From Rhodococcus qingshengii JCM 15477 (lineage in GTDB: Bacteria > Actinomycetota > Actinomycetes > Mycobacteriales > Mycobacteriaceae), in assembly GCF_023221595.1 (NCBI RefSeq), contig NZ_CP096563.1, positions 5,141,001-5,205,000 of the forward strand: a stretch of DNA of 64,000 nucleotides. The letters run 5' to 3'. The notes below the pieces were generated by a model. The model was not told the DNA's origin. It saw nothing but the letters and a program-made list of their open reading frames with translations, and ran no database searches. The translations under genes were made by a program, and so were the position numbers. Below are positions 16,797 through 27,700 of this stretch, one piece after another. Numbering within the stretch: position 1 is the stretch's first letter; every line of letters begins with the position of its first letter.

Positions 16797-16913
16797 GCAG
16801 TTCTCACAAAGTTCTGACGAGTTCTTTCAGCATCCTGGCAGCTCGCGGCCATAGTGAGAGCAATCAGACACGGCGGTGAGGCCTTCGTGGAAGCGGAAGC
16901 GACTTTTCCACGC

Positions 16914-16943
16914 TAGAGTGTGTGTCAGGAAACTTACACACTC
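16914..16943 (+). promoter_or_regulatory. -10 element and dyad upstream of the DUF3073 gene
   Basis: TAGAGT (16914-16919) fits a -10 box. It overlaps the left arm of a perfect inverted repeat GAGTGTGT-N12-ACACACTC (16916-16943). Transcription from here would give a 5' leader of about 70 bases. The dyad could be an operator or a 5' RNA stem. Confidence 0.45.
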
Positions 16944-16998
16944 AAACGGGGCCGCCAAATTCCCCAGGCCGCCCCGCGAAAGCGCGAGGGGGTCAGCC

Positions 16999-17202
16999 AT
17001 GGGCCGCGGCCGGGCTAAGGCAAAGCAGACCAAGGTTGCACGCGAATTGAAATACAGCGTACCGACCACGGATTTCGACAGCCTGCAAAGAGAGCTCGCA
17101 GGTGGATCGACCAACTCGCATCGGAGCAGTGTCCGATCGGACCAGACTTCCGATAGGGAAGGGCATGCGCGAGAGGACGACTACGACGACTGGCGGCGTT
17201 GA
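16999..17202 (+). CDS. DUF3073 small basic protein
   Basis: This 67-residue protein (Rv0810c equivalent) has a basic N-terminus MGRGRAKAKQTKVARELKYS, conserved across actinobacteria, and a variable acidic tail ending DDYDDWRR. Function is unknown; the basic stretch would suit nucleic-acid or ribosome association. The start is ATG 16999 behind GAGGGGG; longer in-frame starts lack a ribosome site and cross the promoter. A strong terminator follows. Confidence 0.87.
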   Translation: MGRGRAKAKQTKVARELKYSVPTTDFDSLQRELAGGSTNSHRSSVRSDQTSDREGHAREDDYDDWRR

Positions 17203-17231
17203 CCGCGCACTGCCACCGCGCAGACTGTGAA

Positions 17232-17264
17232 ATGAGGAAGAGCTGATCGCTCTTCCTCATTTTT
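17232..17264 (+). terminator. Rho-independent terminator after the DUF3073 gene
   Basis: A perfect 12-bp stem (ATGAGGAAGAGC / GCTCTTCCTCAT, 5-base loop) runs into a T-run. It lies 29 bases after the stop codon. Confidence 0.9.
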
Positions 17265-17304
17265 GCGTTCCATTTTCCGCCTCGCGTCTGCTTGCACGGA
17301 CACA

Positions 17305-17339
17305 CAAAACTGCCCCACCGGATCTCTCCGATGGGGCAG
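17305..17339 (-). terminator. Terminator after purM
   Basis: Read on the minus strand, CTGCCCCA ... TGGGGCAG is an 8-bp stem continued by partial pairing (TCGG/CCGG), followed by TTTTGTGTG. It lies just downstream of the purM stop and faces the DUF3073 terminator. Confidence 0.85.
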
Positions 17340-17352
17340 CTGACGTTGCGGT

Positions 17353-18432
17353 CTAGAAGCGCGGGTGGTCTCCGGCCAGGAACGCACGCTCTGCAGCGGC
17401 GTCCGACGCCTTCTTGACGCTACCGAGCGTCCAGCAGTCGATGTGGCGTGCGGTGAGGACGGCAAGTGCGCGGTCGACGTCCTCGGGTGCGACGACGGCG
17501 ACCATGCCGACGCCCATGTTGAACGTCTGCTCCATCTCGGCGCGCTCGACGCGTCCGCGCTGCGCGATCATGGCGAAGACCGGAGCGGGGCTCCAGGTTC
17601 CGCGATCGAGTTCGGCGACCAAGCCCTTGGGCATGACGCGCGCGAGGTTGTTGGCGAGGCCGCCACCGGTGACGTGGCAGAACGTGCGCACGTCGGTCTC
17701 GGCAGCGAGTGCCAGGCAGTCCTTGGCGTAGATCCTGGTGGGCTCGAGCAGCTCTTCACCGAGCGTGCGGCCGAACTCGTCGACGTGTGCGCTCAGGTTC
17801 ATGCGGTCGATCTCGAGCAGGACCTTGCGGGCCAGTGAGTAACCGTTGGAGTGCAGTCCCGAAGAACCCATCGCGATGACGACGTCGCCGGGGCGAACGC
17901 GATCCGGTCCGAGCAGCTTCTCGGCCTCCACGACACCGACGCCGGTGGCGGAGAGGTCGTAGTCACCGTCAGCCATGATGCCGGGGTGCTCGGCGGTCTC
18001 GCCACCGAGGAGAGCGCAACCGGCCTGGATGCAGCCCTCGGCGATACCGCTGACCAATTCCGCGACGCGCTCGGGGATGACCCGGCCGACAGCGATGTAG
18101 TCCTGGAGGAACAGCGGCTCGGCGCCACAGACGACGAGGTCGTCGACAACCATGGCGACGAGGTCGAGTCCGACCGTGTCGTGCTTGTCCATCGCCTGCG
18201 CGACAGCGAGCTTGGTTCCGACGCCGTCGGTCGATGCGGCGAGCAACGGCTCCTTGTAGTCACCCTTGAGGGAGAACAAGCCGGCGAAACCACCGAGGCC
18301 ACCCATGACCTCGGGGCGGCTGGCCTTCTTGGCCAGAGGGGCGAAGAGTTCCACCGCCCGGTCGCCTGCGGCGATATCGACTCCTGCTGCCGCGTAGGAG
18401 GCGCCTGCGGTGCGGTGACTGTCCTCGGTCAT
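17353..18432 (-). CDS. purM: Phosphoribosylformylglycinamidine cyclo-ligase
   Basis: AIR synthetase, 359 residues; the fifth step of purine synthesis, ATP-dependent closure of FGAM to AIR. Conserved blocks: STDGVGTKL (about 65), MVVDDLVVCGAEPLFLQDY, GGETAEHPGIM and HVTGGGLANNLARV. Start ATG 18432 gives the standard N-terminus SYAAAGVDIAAGDRAVELF; a longer reading frame upstream looks non-coding. Purines are dispersed here: purF and purL lie 2-9 kb away, separated by the AIM24 and hydrolase genes. Confidence 0.95.
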   Translation of the reverse strand: MTEDSHRTAGASYAAAGVDIAAGDRAVELFAPLAKKASRPEVMGGLGGFAGLFSLKGDYKEPLLAASTDGVGTKLAVAQAMDKHDTVGLDLVAMVVDDLVVCGAEPLFLQDYIAVGRVIPERVAELVSGIAEGCIQAGCALLGGETAEHPGIMADGDYDLSATGVGVVEAEKLLGPDRVRPGDVVIAMGSSGLHSNGYSLARKVLLEIDRMNLSAHVDEFGRTLGEELLEPTRIYAKDCLALAAETDVRTFCHVTGGGLANNLARVMPKGLVAELDRGTWSPAPVFAMIAQRGRVERAEMEQTFNMGVGMVAVVAPEDVDRALAVLTARHIDCWTLGSVKKASDAAAERAFLAGDHPRF

Positions 18433-18639
18433 CGGGTTACTACTCCAGCCTTGTATTTCTCGCGAGCACGTATTGCTCGTGCACAGGTAAGTGGTCTTGC
18501 AATGTGAAGTGTTTGCAATCCTCGTGACGCGAGATGGATCGTTCGACTCGAGACCCAGAGCGCGCACACAAATACCGACGATTACGCCCATACGCTACCG
18601 GACCGGCCCCCTCGGTGAGACCTCGCGTACCCCGAGACG

Positions 18640-19386
18640 TCAGTTCTGCAGCCGCGCACCGATCGAGGCGTGCAGTGCGCGCAGACTGTTCTGCCCGAGT
18701 GCGACCGTCTCGGATTCGATGTGTTTGAGGAGGTGTCCGTCGTGGACGACCTTCTCGCTCGACTGGATCAGTACCGTCCCGGCTCCGGTGAAATCGAACT
18801 GGCGTTCTTCACCGGTGTTCGCGCCGAACATGCTTCCGCGAACCGCGCCCAGGAAGCTCTGCATCCAGTCGGCATCGAAGTGGTGGGACGGCGACGGGCA
18901 GTCGGCCCAACCCACCAACGCCTGCGGGTCGATGCGCAGCGGCGGCTCCGCGAACATGACCGGGCCATTGGACGACGCCAGGAACTTGCCTGTCCCCAGT
19001 AGCGTCAAAAAGCCTGGGACGATGGACTGTTTGAGGTCCAGGCTGGTCTCGAAGGCGAGGAGATTGGCCGCGCGAATCGTGAGGTTGCCGTCGTCGAGGT
19101 CGTAGGAGTTGATGTTGAATCCGCGGTCCCCGAGGATCAACTTGCCCTGTCCCTGAGCGAGCACCCAGTCGTCCGCGTAGAGCGGTGAAGAAAACCTGGC
19201 CGCGACGATCGCCGTCATGCTCGTGTGCCCGAGCGGCTCGAAGTTGATGTTTCCGTAGTACGCGATCATCGCGCCCTTGGACGTGAACCACGGCTGCCCG
19301 GCCATCTCGACGCAGAAGGCGTAATCGTTACCCGGGACGTTGTCGTTGGCGGGCAGAGTTGCCGGATTGTGAATTTCGATACCCAT
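18640..19386 (-). CDS. AIM24 family protein (copy 1, most divergent)
   Basis: This 248-residue protein has the AIM24 beta-rich fold. It lacks the Gly-rich GQGLFTT block that marks its two neighbours but keeps family features such as GKLILGDRGF and FTGAGTVLIQSS. Bacterial AIM24 proteins have no settled role; the name comes from a yeast mitochondrial protein. It follows copy 2 after 13 bases in the same direction, so the three genes form an operon. Members could assemble together, but nothing in the sequence proves this. Confidence 0.78.
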   Translation of the reverse strand: MGIEIHNPATLPANDNVPGNDYAFCVEMAGQPWFTSKGAMIAYYGNINFEPLGHTSMTAIVAARFSSPLYADDWVLAQGQGKLILGDRGFNINSYDLDDGNLTIRAANLLAFETSLDLKQSIVPGFLTLLGTGKFLASSNGPVMFAEPPLRIDPQALVGWADCPSPSHHFDADWMQSFLGAVRGSMFGANTGEERQFDFTGAGTVLIQSSEKVVHDGHLLKHIESETVALGQNSLRALHASIGARLQN

Positions 19387-19399
19387 GCTCTGTGCCCTC

Positions 19400-20077
19400 T
19401 CAGAACTTCTGCTCGGACGCCTGGACCCAGACGGTGCCGGCGCCGGTCATCTTCAGCTGGATGGACTCCCCCGAGCCCTTGCCGACGGCCTCGCGCCAGC
19501 CGACGTTCGCGGAGATGTCGACGTTGATCTGACCGATGTGGCACACGTATGCCTGCGGGTCGACGACGACCTGAGGATTGTTCGGACCGACCTGCAACGG
19601 AATCGCGCCCCCGTGCGAGAGAACCGCGACGCTTCCCTGTCCGTGCAACTGCGTCGTGAACAGGCCTTGACCGGTCATGGCGCCACGTACCGCTCCGCGC
19701 ACACCGCCCTGCGACGTGAGAGCGACTATCGAACTCTGCAGGTAACCGTCGTGTGCGAGGAGCCGGTCGGCTTCGACCGTGAGCATCGAGGAACCGTCGA
19801 GGTGGATGACCTCGACGTAAAGACCGGCGTGCCCGTAGAAAACCTCACCGTTTCCCTCGGCGGCCATCATGCGTGCGTGTTCGCCGGACATCATGCGGCC
19901 GGCCATCCCGGCGATACCGCCCATGTTCGGCATGGCGCCGGGCCCACCGCCCATGCTGTGCGGGATGAAGCGGACGTCACCGGTGTAGTAGAGCATCGAC
20001 CCGGTGCGGGCGAGCACGTTCTGTCCCGGTGCGAGGGTCGACTTGACGACCTTGCTGTTCACCAATTCCAACGGCAT
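19400..20077 (-). CDS. AIM24 family protein (copy 2)
   Basis: This is a 225-residue AIM24 protein. A Met/Gly-rich insertion (residues 42-72, with MGGGPGAMPNMGGIAGMAG) is unusual and probably a flexible loop. The C-terminal half carries MTGQGLFTTQLHGQGSVAVLS and ends KMTGAGTVWVQASEQKF, parallel to copies 1 and 3. It starts 3 bases after copy 3 stops. Its function is unknown. Confidence 0.8.
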   Translation of the reverse strand: MPLELVNSKVVKSTLAPGQNVLARTGSMLYYTGDVRFIPHSMGGGPGAMPNMGGIAGMAGRMMSGEHARMMAAEGNGEVFYGHAGLYVEVIHLDGSSMLTVEADRLLAHDGYLQSSIVALTSQGGVRGAVRGAMTGQGLFTTQLHGQGSVAVLSHGGAIPLQVGPNNPQVVVDPQAYVCHIGQINVDISANVGWREAVGKGSGESIQLKMTGAGTVWVQASEQKF

Positions 20078-20080
20078 GGG

Positions 20081-20704
20081 TCAGCGCTCCTCAGGCTGGA
20101 TGTAGACGACTCCGGATCCGTCGAATCGCAGCGAGAACGCTTCACCGCTGCCACCGCCGATCGCAGAGCGCCAGGTGACGTCGGTGACGAAGCTCTGGTT
20201 CAGCTGGCCACGGTGAGCGACGAAGGCGTCGGGATCGGCAACCAGCGGATACTGCGGGCTGACTTCGAGCGCGATGATCGGTCCGCCCTTCGACAGCACC
20301 GCCACCAGACCGGTGCCGCTGACGACCGTCGTGAACAAGCCCTGTCCGGAACCTGCGCCGCGGAGACCGGCAAATTTCACGTCGGTTCGCAGTTGGCCGA
20401 CCAATGCGAGCAACTGTGACGCTTCCACGTGCAGAGCGTCGTTGTTGAGCTCGATGATCGTGATGTCCTGGGCATCGACCGCGAAATAGACGGTGCCTTG
20501 ACCACTGACTTCCATCAGGGACAGTGATTCACCTGCCGCCTTCTGTTTCAGCGCAGCACGCAGCCCGCCACCACCGCCCATTCCGGCGTTCTTGAAGGTG
20601 ATCGCACCCTCGTACGCCACCATCGAGCCGTTGATCGCTTTGATGGTGTCCCCCACCAGGTCTGCGACCAGTACCCGGTGCCCATCCATTCTCAGTTGCG
20701 CCAC
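20081..20704 (-). CDS. AIM24 family protein (copy 3, first in operon)
   Basis: This is an AIM24 protein of about 207 residues with a Gly-rich insertion (NAGMGGGGGLRAAL) and the block GAGSGQGLFTTVVSGTGLVAVLS. I chose GTG 20704 over an ORF start at 20821, because the longer version would run through the purF terminator. CATAGT lies 7 bases before this GTG, compatible with leaderless transcription. It heads the three-gene AIM24 operon. Confidence 0.75.
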   Translation of the reverse strand: MAQLRMDGHRVLVADLVGDTIKAINGSMVAYEGAITFKNAGMGGGGGLRAALKQKAAGESLSLMEVSGQGTVYFAVDAQDITIIELNNDALHVEASQLLALVGQLRTDVKFAGLRGAGSGQGLFTTVVSGTGLVAVLSKGGPIIALEVSPQYPLVADPDAFVAHRGQLNQSFVTDVTWRSAIGGGSGEAFSLRFDGSGVVYIQPEER

Positions 20705-20767
20705 GGAGGGCACTATGCCAGATGCTCGCGACGTATGCCGTGTCGTGGAACAGAAAGTCGTGAACAG

Positions 20768-20803
20768 AAAATCTGCCGCCCACATGCTGTGGACGGCAGA
20801 TTC
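20768..20803 (-). terminator. Terminator after purF
   Basis: On the minus strand AATCTGCCG ... CGGCAGATT (9 bp, extended by five pairs past one mismatch to about 15 bp) is followed by TTTTCTGTT. It separates purF from the AIM24 operon. Confidence 0.88.
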
Positions 20804-20833
20804 TCGGCTGTCGAATTTCAACGATTCTGATGT

Positions 20834-22411
20834 TCAGGGGCGGCTGAGCGCGCTCGCATTGTCGTTGTCGCGAGTGGCCGTCGAACCTGCGGTGCTCTCG
20901 AGCATCCCCTCGAGGACGTTCTTGCCGATCGACGTTTCCTTGGGAAGCGCGATCGGGTAGGTCCCGTCGAAGCACGCGGCGCACAGACGGCTGGCCGGCT
21001 GCTCGGTGGCGGCGATCATGCCCTCGGTGGAGATGTATCCGAGGGTGTCCGCTCCGATGGAACGACGCACACCGTCGAGCATCTCCTCGAACGTCGCATC
21101 CTGTCCGCCCGCGCCGTTGGCAATCAATTCGGCCGGTGAGGCGAAGTCGATGCCGTAGAAGCAGGGCCACTTGACCGGCGGCGAGGCGATACGGACGTGA
21201 ATTTCAAGGGCGCCGGCTTCGCGGAGCATCCGGATGAGCGCACGCTGGGTGTTACCGCGGACGATCGAATCGTCCACCACCACAAGGCGCTTGCCGCGGA
21301 TGACTTCCTTGAGCGGGTTGAGCTTGAGCCTGATACCGAGCTGACGGATCGTCTGCGACGGCTGGATGAAGGTACGGCCCACGTAGGCGTTCTTCATCAA
21401 ACCCTGGCCGTAAGGAATGCCTGAGCCCTGTGCGTACCCGACTGCTGCGGGGGTGCCGGACTCGGGAACGGGGATGACCAAGTCACCTTCGGCGGGATGC
21501 TCGCTGGCGAGCAGACGGCCGATCTCGACGCGGGTCGAGTGGACCGAACGGCCACCGATGACGCTGTCGGGACGGGCAAGGTAGACGTACTCGAAGACAC
21601 ATCCCTTGGGCGTCGGATTCGCGAAACGTGAGGAGCGGACACCGTCGGCGTCGATCGCGAGTAGCTCACCGGGTTCGATGTCGCGAACGAACGACGCACC
21701 GACGATGTCGAGTGCTGCGGTCTCGCTGGCGACTACCCAACCGCGGTCGAGTCGACCGAGGCAGAGCGGGCGGATGCCGTGCGGATCCCGCGCTGCGTAC
21801 AGCGTGTGCTCGTCCATGAAGGTGAGGCAGAACGCGCCCTCCAACGTGGGAAGCAATTCCATCGCGGCCTGTTCGATGGTGCTGTCGCCGGCAGCGTGTG
21901 CCAGGAGACCACCGATGAGGTCGGAGTCGGAAGTCGCGGCATTGGGGCGCTTGTCGTTGACCAGGCCGGCTGCACGGGTGCGGCTCGCGAGTTCAGCGGT
22001 GTTGACCAGGTTGCCGTTGTGGCCGAGCGCGATGCCGGTGCCGGCAGTGGTCGTACGGAAGATGGGCTGCGCGTTCTCCCACGTCGTGGAACCGGTGGTG
22101 GAGTAACGGCAATGTCCGACGGCGACGTGACCTGGCATCGCTGCGAGGGTCTGCTCGTCGAATACCTGACTGACCAGGCCGAGATCCTTGAACACCAGCA
22201 CCTGGGAGCCGTCGGCTACCGCAATGCCGGCAGCTTCTTGACCACGGTGCTGAAGTGCGTACAGGCCGTAATAAGTGAGCTTCGCCACATCCTCTCCCGG
22301 CGCCCAGACGCCGAATACACCGCATTCTTCGCGGGGCTCGTTCTCGTCCTCGTCGGACGGGTTCGAAGCGAGGAGATTTGGACTGTTGACCGACAGATCG
22401 GCACGAGTCAC
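20834..22411 (-). CDS. purF: Amidophosphoribosyltransferase
   Basis: Glutamine PRPP amidotransferase, 525 residues; first committed step of purine synthesis. A propeptide of 29 residues precedes the catalytic Cys30 (EECGVFG). The PRPP site is VVVDDSIVRGNT, and iron-sulfur cluster cysteines are visible in the C-terminal part (KWPCFYG, LCAACFDG). The start is GTG 22411 with AAGGGAG 6-7 bases upstream, rather than ATG 22447, which has no ribosome site. A TAGACT -10 box lies at 22457-22452. A threefold 20-bp tandem repeat lies about 125 bases upstream. Confidence 0.95.
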   Translation of the reverse strand: MTRADLSVNSPNLLASNPSDEDENEPREECGVFGVWAPGEDVAKLTYYGLYALQHRGQEAAGIAVADGSQVLVFKDLGLVSQVFDEQTLAAMPGHVAVGHCRYSTTGSTTWENAQPIFRTTTAGTGIALGHNGNLVNTAELASRTRAAGLVNDKRPNAATSDSDLIGGLLAHAAGDSTIEQAAMELLPTLEGAFCLTFMDEHTLYAARDPHGIRPLCLGRLDRGWVVASETAALDIVGASFVRDIEPGELLAIDADGVRSSRFANPTPKGCVFEYVYLARPDSVIGGRSVHSTRVEIGRLLASEHPAEGDLVIPVPESGTPAAVGYAQGSGIPYGQGLMKNAYVGRTFIQPSQTIRQLGIRLKLNPLKEVIRGKRLVVVDDSIVRGNTQRALIRMLREAGALEIHVRIASPPVKWPCFYGIDFASPAELIANGAGGQDATFEEMLDGVRRSIGADTLGYISTEGMIAATEQPASRLCAACFDGTYPIALPKETSIGKNVLEGMLESTAGSTATRDNDNASALSRP

Positions 22412-22535
22412 CGGGCGCTCCCTTTGTGGGCAGGGGTTGGGGGGCATCCACAGTCTACGGCCATTTTGGGACTCACTTCCCCTGAGGGCTGCCTTGGCTC
22501 TCAGATCACGCCGAAGCGAACCGGATGGTCTCTCA

Positions 22536-22595
22536 CTGTTACTGCGTCAACCACTCTGTTGCTGCGCCAACCCCTCTGTTGCTAGGTCAACCGCA
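22536..22595. repeat. Three tandem 20-bp repeats upstream of purF
   Basis: Units CTGTTACTGCGTCAACCACT, CTGTTGCTGCGCCAACCCCT and CTGTTGCTAGGTCAACCGCA run head to tail. On the minus strand each gives a TTGAC/TTGGC core every 20 bp (about two helical turns). The third unit contains the stop codon of the sterol-carrier gene. The position in the purF upstream region suggests repeated protein-binding sites; this is inference. Confidence 0.7.
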
Positions 22596-22971
22596 GCAGT
22601 GGGAGCCAGTGCGCAATTTCGGGAGCGCGGCTACCTGAGGCGTCGACTCTTCCGTCACCGGAGGCGTCGGAGAACTCGAGCAATCCGGTGACCATCTGCA
22701 ACCACGTCCGAGCGTCCGTCTCGACGACGTTGGGCGGGGTTCCGCGCGTGTGACGCGGACCTTCGATGCATTGCACCGCAACAAACGGTGGGACCCGCAC
22801 CTCGACGCTCGATCCGGGGGCGATCTGTTCGAGAGTGCGCGCACTCATCTTCACTGCCGCACCGAGTTCACTGCGCGAAGGCTTCGGCAGTTCCGGATCT
22901 CGAAGCCACGGGCCGACGGCCAGGACGGCGGCACGAAATTCGGCGGGGTCGACGGCGCGGCGGGGCGGCAT
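22582..22971 (-). CDS. Sterol carrier family protein (SCP-like, Rv0807 type)
   Basis: This 129-residue protein matches the small actinobacterial sterol-carrier-like family found beside purF (Rv0807). The core reads SVEVRVPPFVAVQCIEGPRH followed by a conserved RGTPPNVVETDARTWL. The ligand is unknown. ATG 22971 shares one base with the stop of the CPBP protease gene, so they are coupled. The upstream part of the longer ORF lies inside the protease gene and is not used. Confidence 0.82.
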   Translation of the reverse strand: MPPRRAVDPAEFRAAVLAVGPWLRDPELPKPSRSELGAAVKMSARTLEQIAPGSSVEVRVPPFVAVQCIEGPRHTRGTPPNVVETDARTWLQMVTGLLEFSDASGDGRVDASGSRAPEIAHWLPLLRLT

Positions 22972-23627
22972 CAGTTCACTCCCTGTCTGCGAGTAGCGAT
23001 ACGAACGGCAAGTGCGCCACCGGCATTCGTGGCCAGGTGCAGCAGGGCGGGGGCAAGTACGCTGCCGCCACGGCGGTGCAGCCACTCGAACAGCAATGCC
23101 GAAGCGCCGGTGAACGCCACGGCTGCGGGAACGTTGTCGCCGGCACCGCGGGCGGGGGCGACGTGCCACAGCCCGAAGGTCAGTGCGTGAACAGCCTGCG
23201 CGGTCGGCCTGTTCAGTTCGCGGCTCCAGACGGCCGACATCGCGCTACGGAACAACAGTTCCTCGGAGAGCACCGTCCCGAACGGGATGTGCAGGATGAT
23301 CCATTCGAGGAAGTCTTCGCGGCCGTCTGCTCGCTCGTCGGCAGCGAGAGTCGCGCGCAAGGACGGAACGGCCAAAGCGACGCTGTAGCCGGTGAGGACC
23401 GCCCCCGCCGCGGCTCCGCCGAACTGAGCACCACCACGAATGCCGGTGTGCGCCAAGCCGAGTTCCTCGCGGGTGTAACCACGTGCGAGTAGGACTCCGA
23501 TCGCCGACAGACCGGCCGCGGTGTTGACCACGGCGCGGGCACGAGGCGAAAGACCGAATGCCGGAAGCACGACGTTGCTCCAGGTGATCGCGGTAGCGGA
23601 GAGCGCGATCGAGGCGACTCCCCTCAC
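22971..23627 (-). CDS. CPBP family intramembrane metalloprotease
   Basis: This multi-helix membrane protein of about 218 residues has the three Abi/CPBP motifs in order: EE-x3-R (SEELLFR), F-x3-H (FGLWH) and the final H-x3-N (HLATN). These form the glutamic/metal active site in the membrane. Family members process prenylated or small membrane proteins, and some give bacteriocin immunity. The start is GTG 23627, overlapping the hydrolase stop by GTGA. The substrate is unknown. Confidence 0.85.
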   Translation of the reverse strand: MRGVASIALSATAITWSNVVLPAFGLSPRARAVVNTAAGLSAIGVLLARGYTREELGLAHTGIRGGAQFGGAAAGAVLTGYSVALAVPSLRATLAADERADGREDFLEWIILHIPFGTVLSEELLFRSAMSAVWSRELNRPTAQAVHALTFGLWHVAPARGAGDNVPAAVAFTGASALLFEWLHRRGGSVLAPALLHLATNAGGALAVRIATRRQGVN

Positions 23628-25408
23628 TTCTCGGGGCCCTCTGATTTCACGGCGACAACCAAAGCCGATCGCACCCGCTCGGTTTCTGCGGCCGTCCATC
23701 CCTCGGGCTGGGCAACGCTGATCCAGGCGTCCAGAACGGAGGTTCCGTAATTGTGACCATGGCCGTCCGGAACTCCCGCGGCGTTACCGAGGTCTGCAGA
23801 CACCTGCCAGAACGTCACGACCGGGAACCACTTCATCGACGGCGAGCGGTCGAATCCCGGTACTTCCTTGAGCCACTCGGGCCGATTGAACATGAGGTCG
23901 GGTGACCACCACACCACTGGATCGGAAGGGTGCTGGACAAACAGAACCCGCGGCTGCGGCCACGTCATCCCGTCGGTCGGAATGTCTTCGGAGCGATCCG
24001 CGAACCGCACACCGGCCAAGCCGTCCGCGTAGACAGGAGCTACTTCGGGAGTGCCTGGATCGCGCCTCTTCTCGATCGAACGCCACAACTGCGTCGCGTT
24101 CGGTGGGCCAACCCACAGAATTCCGTCGGCGGTATCGCGTGCCGCCTGCAGTGTGTCGAAGGCTCCGGCGCCGGCCATGACGCCGAGGCTCTCGCCGTAG
24201 ACCATCAACTTCGGCCTGGTGGCTTCCGGTTCCTGGAGCCATCTTTCGTGTACCCGCTCGATCAACAGGCGTCCGGCAGCTTGCGCCTTCTCCTGGTCGG
24301 CGAGGAACGAGATCCAACTCGGCAGGTACGAGTACTGGCTGGCGACAAGAGCAGTGTCGCCGTCATGCACAAGTTCGATTGCCTGTGCCGCAGTGGGATT
24401 GACCCACCCCGTACCCGTCGTCGGAATGACCACGAGGACCTTGCGTTGGAAGGCGCCGGTTCGCTCCAGCTCCTTGATGACCAGATCCATACGCTCTTCG
24501 GGATCTTCGGCGCTTTCAAGTCCGGCATATACGCGAATCGGATCCATCGCAGGCTTACCGGTTGCCGCTTCGAGTTCCTGCGCGTCGAGTCCGCGCGAGA
24601 CGAAGTTTCGTCCCTCGAACCCCAATGTGTCCCAGGGAGCGGCTGATTCGGGGCTACCCGATTTCATCGGATCCTGCGGTTCGACGACGCCGTCGCGAGT
24701 GGTCGAGTTCTGCAGACTGAAGATCGAGTTGGTCGCTGCATAGATTCCGCGGACCAGGACGCCGTCGACCAGCATGAAGAACAGGACGGTGACAACCAGG
24801 ACACCGACGCCATTGGCCACCGACCGTGACCAGTGGAACCGCCGCATCAGCTGTCGGGCAATCAGTTTCACCAGATCGTGGAGGACCCGCCAGATCGAGA
24901 TGAGCAGGCCACCGACGAGCAGGCTCAGTCCGAGGGTTCGGATGTAGCCGGAAGTGGTCGTGCCTTCGGCATCGGTCAGTGCCGCGATTTCACGTTGCCA
25001 CCCGGCCGCGTAGACCAGCATGATGATCGCCGCGACGATGGACGCGACCGGAACGAAGACCTTGATCGCGGAAGGCACCGGCTCGGGCAGTGGCCACCAC
25101 CGTCGCCCGCTGAGCAGGTATCGCTCGACAGCCCAACCGATCGCAGTACCGACGCCGTAGCCGATGGCCGAGTTGATTCCGCCGATCAGACCTTGGAAAA
25201 GCCAATCGCGCGGCAACAGCGAAGGGGTCAACGACCAGCAGAAGAAGAACGCGGCAAACGCGATGCCGGTGAAGTCGAGTTTGAGGAGCCCCCACGCCCA
25301 CTCGGTGAAGCGGTTGTCGAGCTTCTCGAGGGGTGCGGGAACAGCCAGCCGCAGGTGGTGTTCCTGCGGCTGGCTGTCAGAAGAAGTCAGTTCTCCGGAA
25401 TCGACCAT
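23624..25408 (-). CDS. Membrane alpha/beta-hydrolase (Abhydrolase_9 family)
   Basis: This 594-residue protein has about six N-terminal membrane helices (residues 45-230) and a C-terminal hydrolase domain. The probable nucleophile elbow is GESLG (in LMVYGESLGVMAGAG) and the probable catalytic His is in DGHGHNYGTS. It is a typical actinobacterial family whose substrate, probably lipid or envelope, is not established. ATG 25408 lies just after purL. A perfect 15-bp inverted repeat falls in codons 11-23. The stop overlaps the protease gene start. Confidence 0.83.
   Translation of the reverse strand: MVDSGELTSSDSQPQEHHLRLAVPAPLEKLDNRFTEWAWGLLKLDFTGIAFAAFFFCWSLTPSLLPRDWLFQGLIGGINSAIGYGVGTAIGWAVERYLLSGRRWWPLPEPVPSAIKVFVPVASIVAAIIMLVYAAGWQREIAALTDAEGTTTSGYIRTLGLSLLVGGLLISIWRVLHDLVKLIARQLMRRFHWSRSVANGVGVLVVTVLFFMLVDGVLVRGIYAATNSIFSLQNSTTRDGVVEPQDPMKSGSPESAAPWDTLGFEGRNFVSRGLDAQELEAATGKPAMDPIRVYAGLESAEDPEERMDLVIKELERTGAFQRKVLVVIPTTGTGWVNPTAAQAIELVHDGDTALVASQYSYLPSWISFLADQEKAQAAGRLLIERVHERWLQEPEATRPKLMVYGESLGVMAGAGAFDTLQAARDTADGILWVGPPNATQLWRSIEKRRDPGTPEVAPVYADGLAGVRFADRSEDIPTDGMTWPQPRVLFVQHPSDPVVWWSPDLMFNRPEWLKEVPGFDRSPSMKWFPVVTFWQVSADLGNAAGVPDGHGHNYGTSVLDAWISVAQPEGWTAAETERVRSALVVAVKSEGPEK
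25341..25377 (-). promoter_or_regulatory. Perfect 15-bp inverted repeat between purL and the hydrolase
   Basis: Arms ACAGCCAGCCGCAGG and CCTGCGGCTGGCTGT with a 7-base loop begin 35 bases after the purL stop, inside the first codons of the next ORF. On the minus strand the stem is followed by TCCCGC, not a T-run, so intrinsic termination would be weak. It may limit read-through or translation of the hydrolase. Confidence 0.6.
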
Positions 25409-25411
25409 CTA

Positions 25412-27700
<2,289 letters not shown>

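Noticed and set aside
20705..20821. A longer N-terminus for the first AIM24 gene
   Set aside because: It would translate through the purF terminator hairpin; GTG 20704 fits a promoter and the family length.
22536..22595. CRISPR array
   Set aside because: The three 20-bp units are directly adjacent with no spacers and no cas genes.
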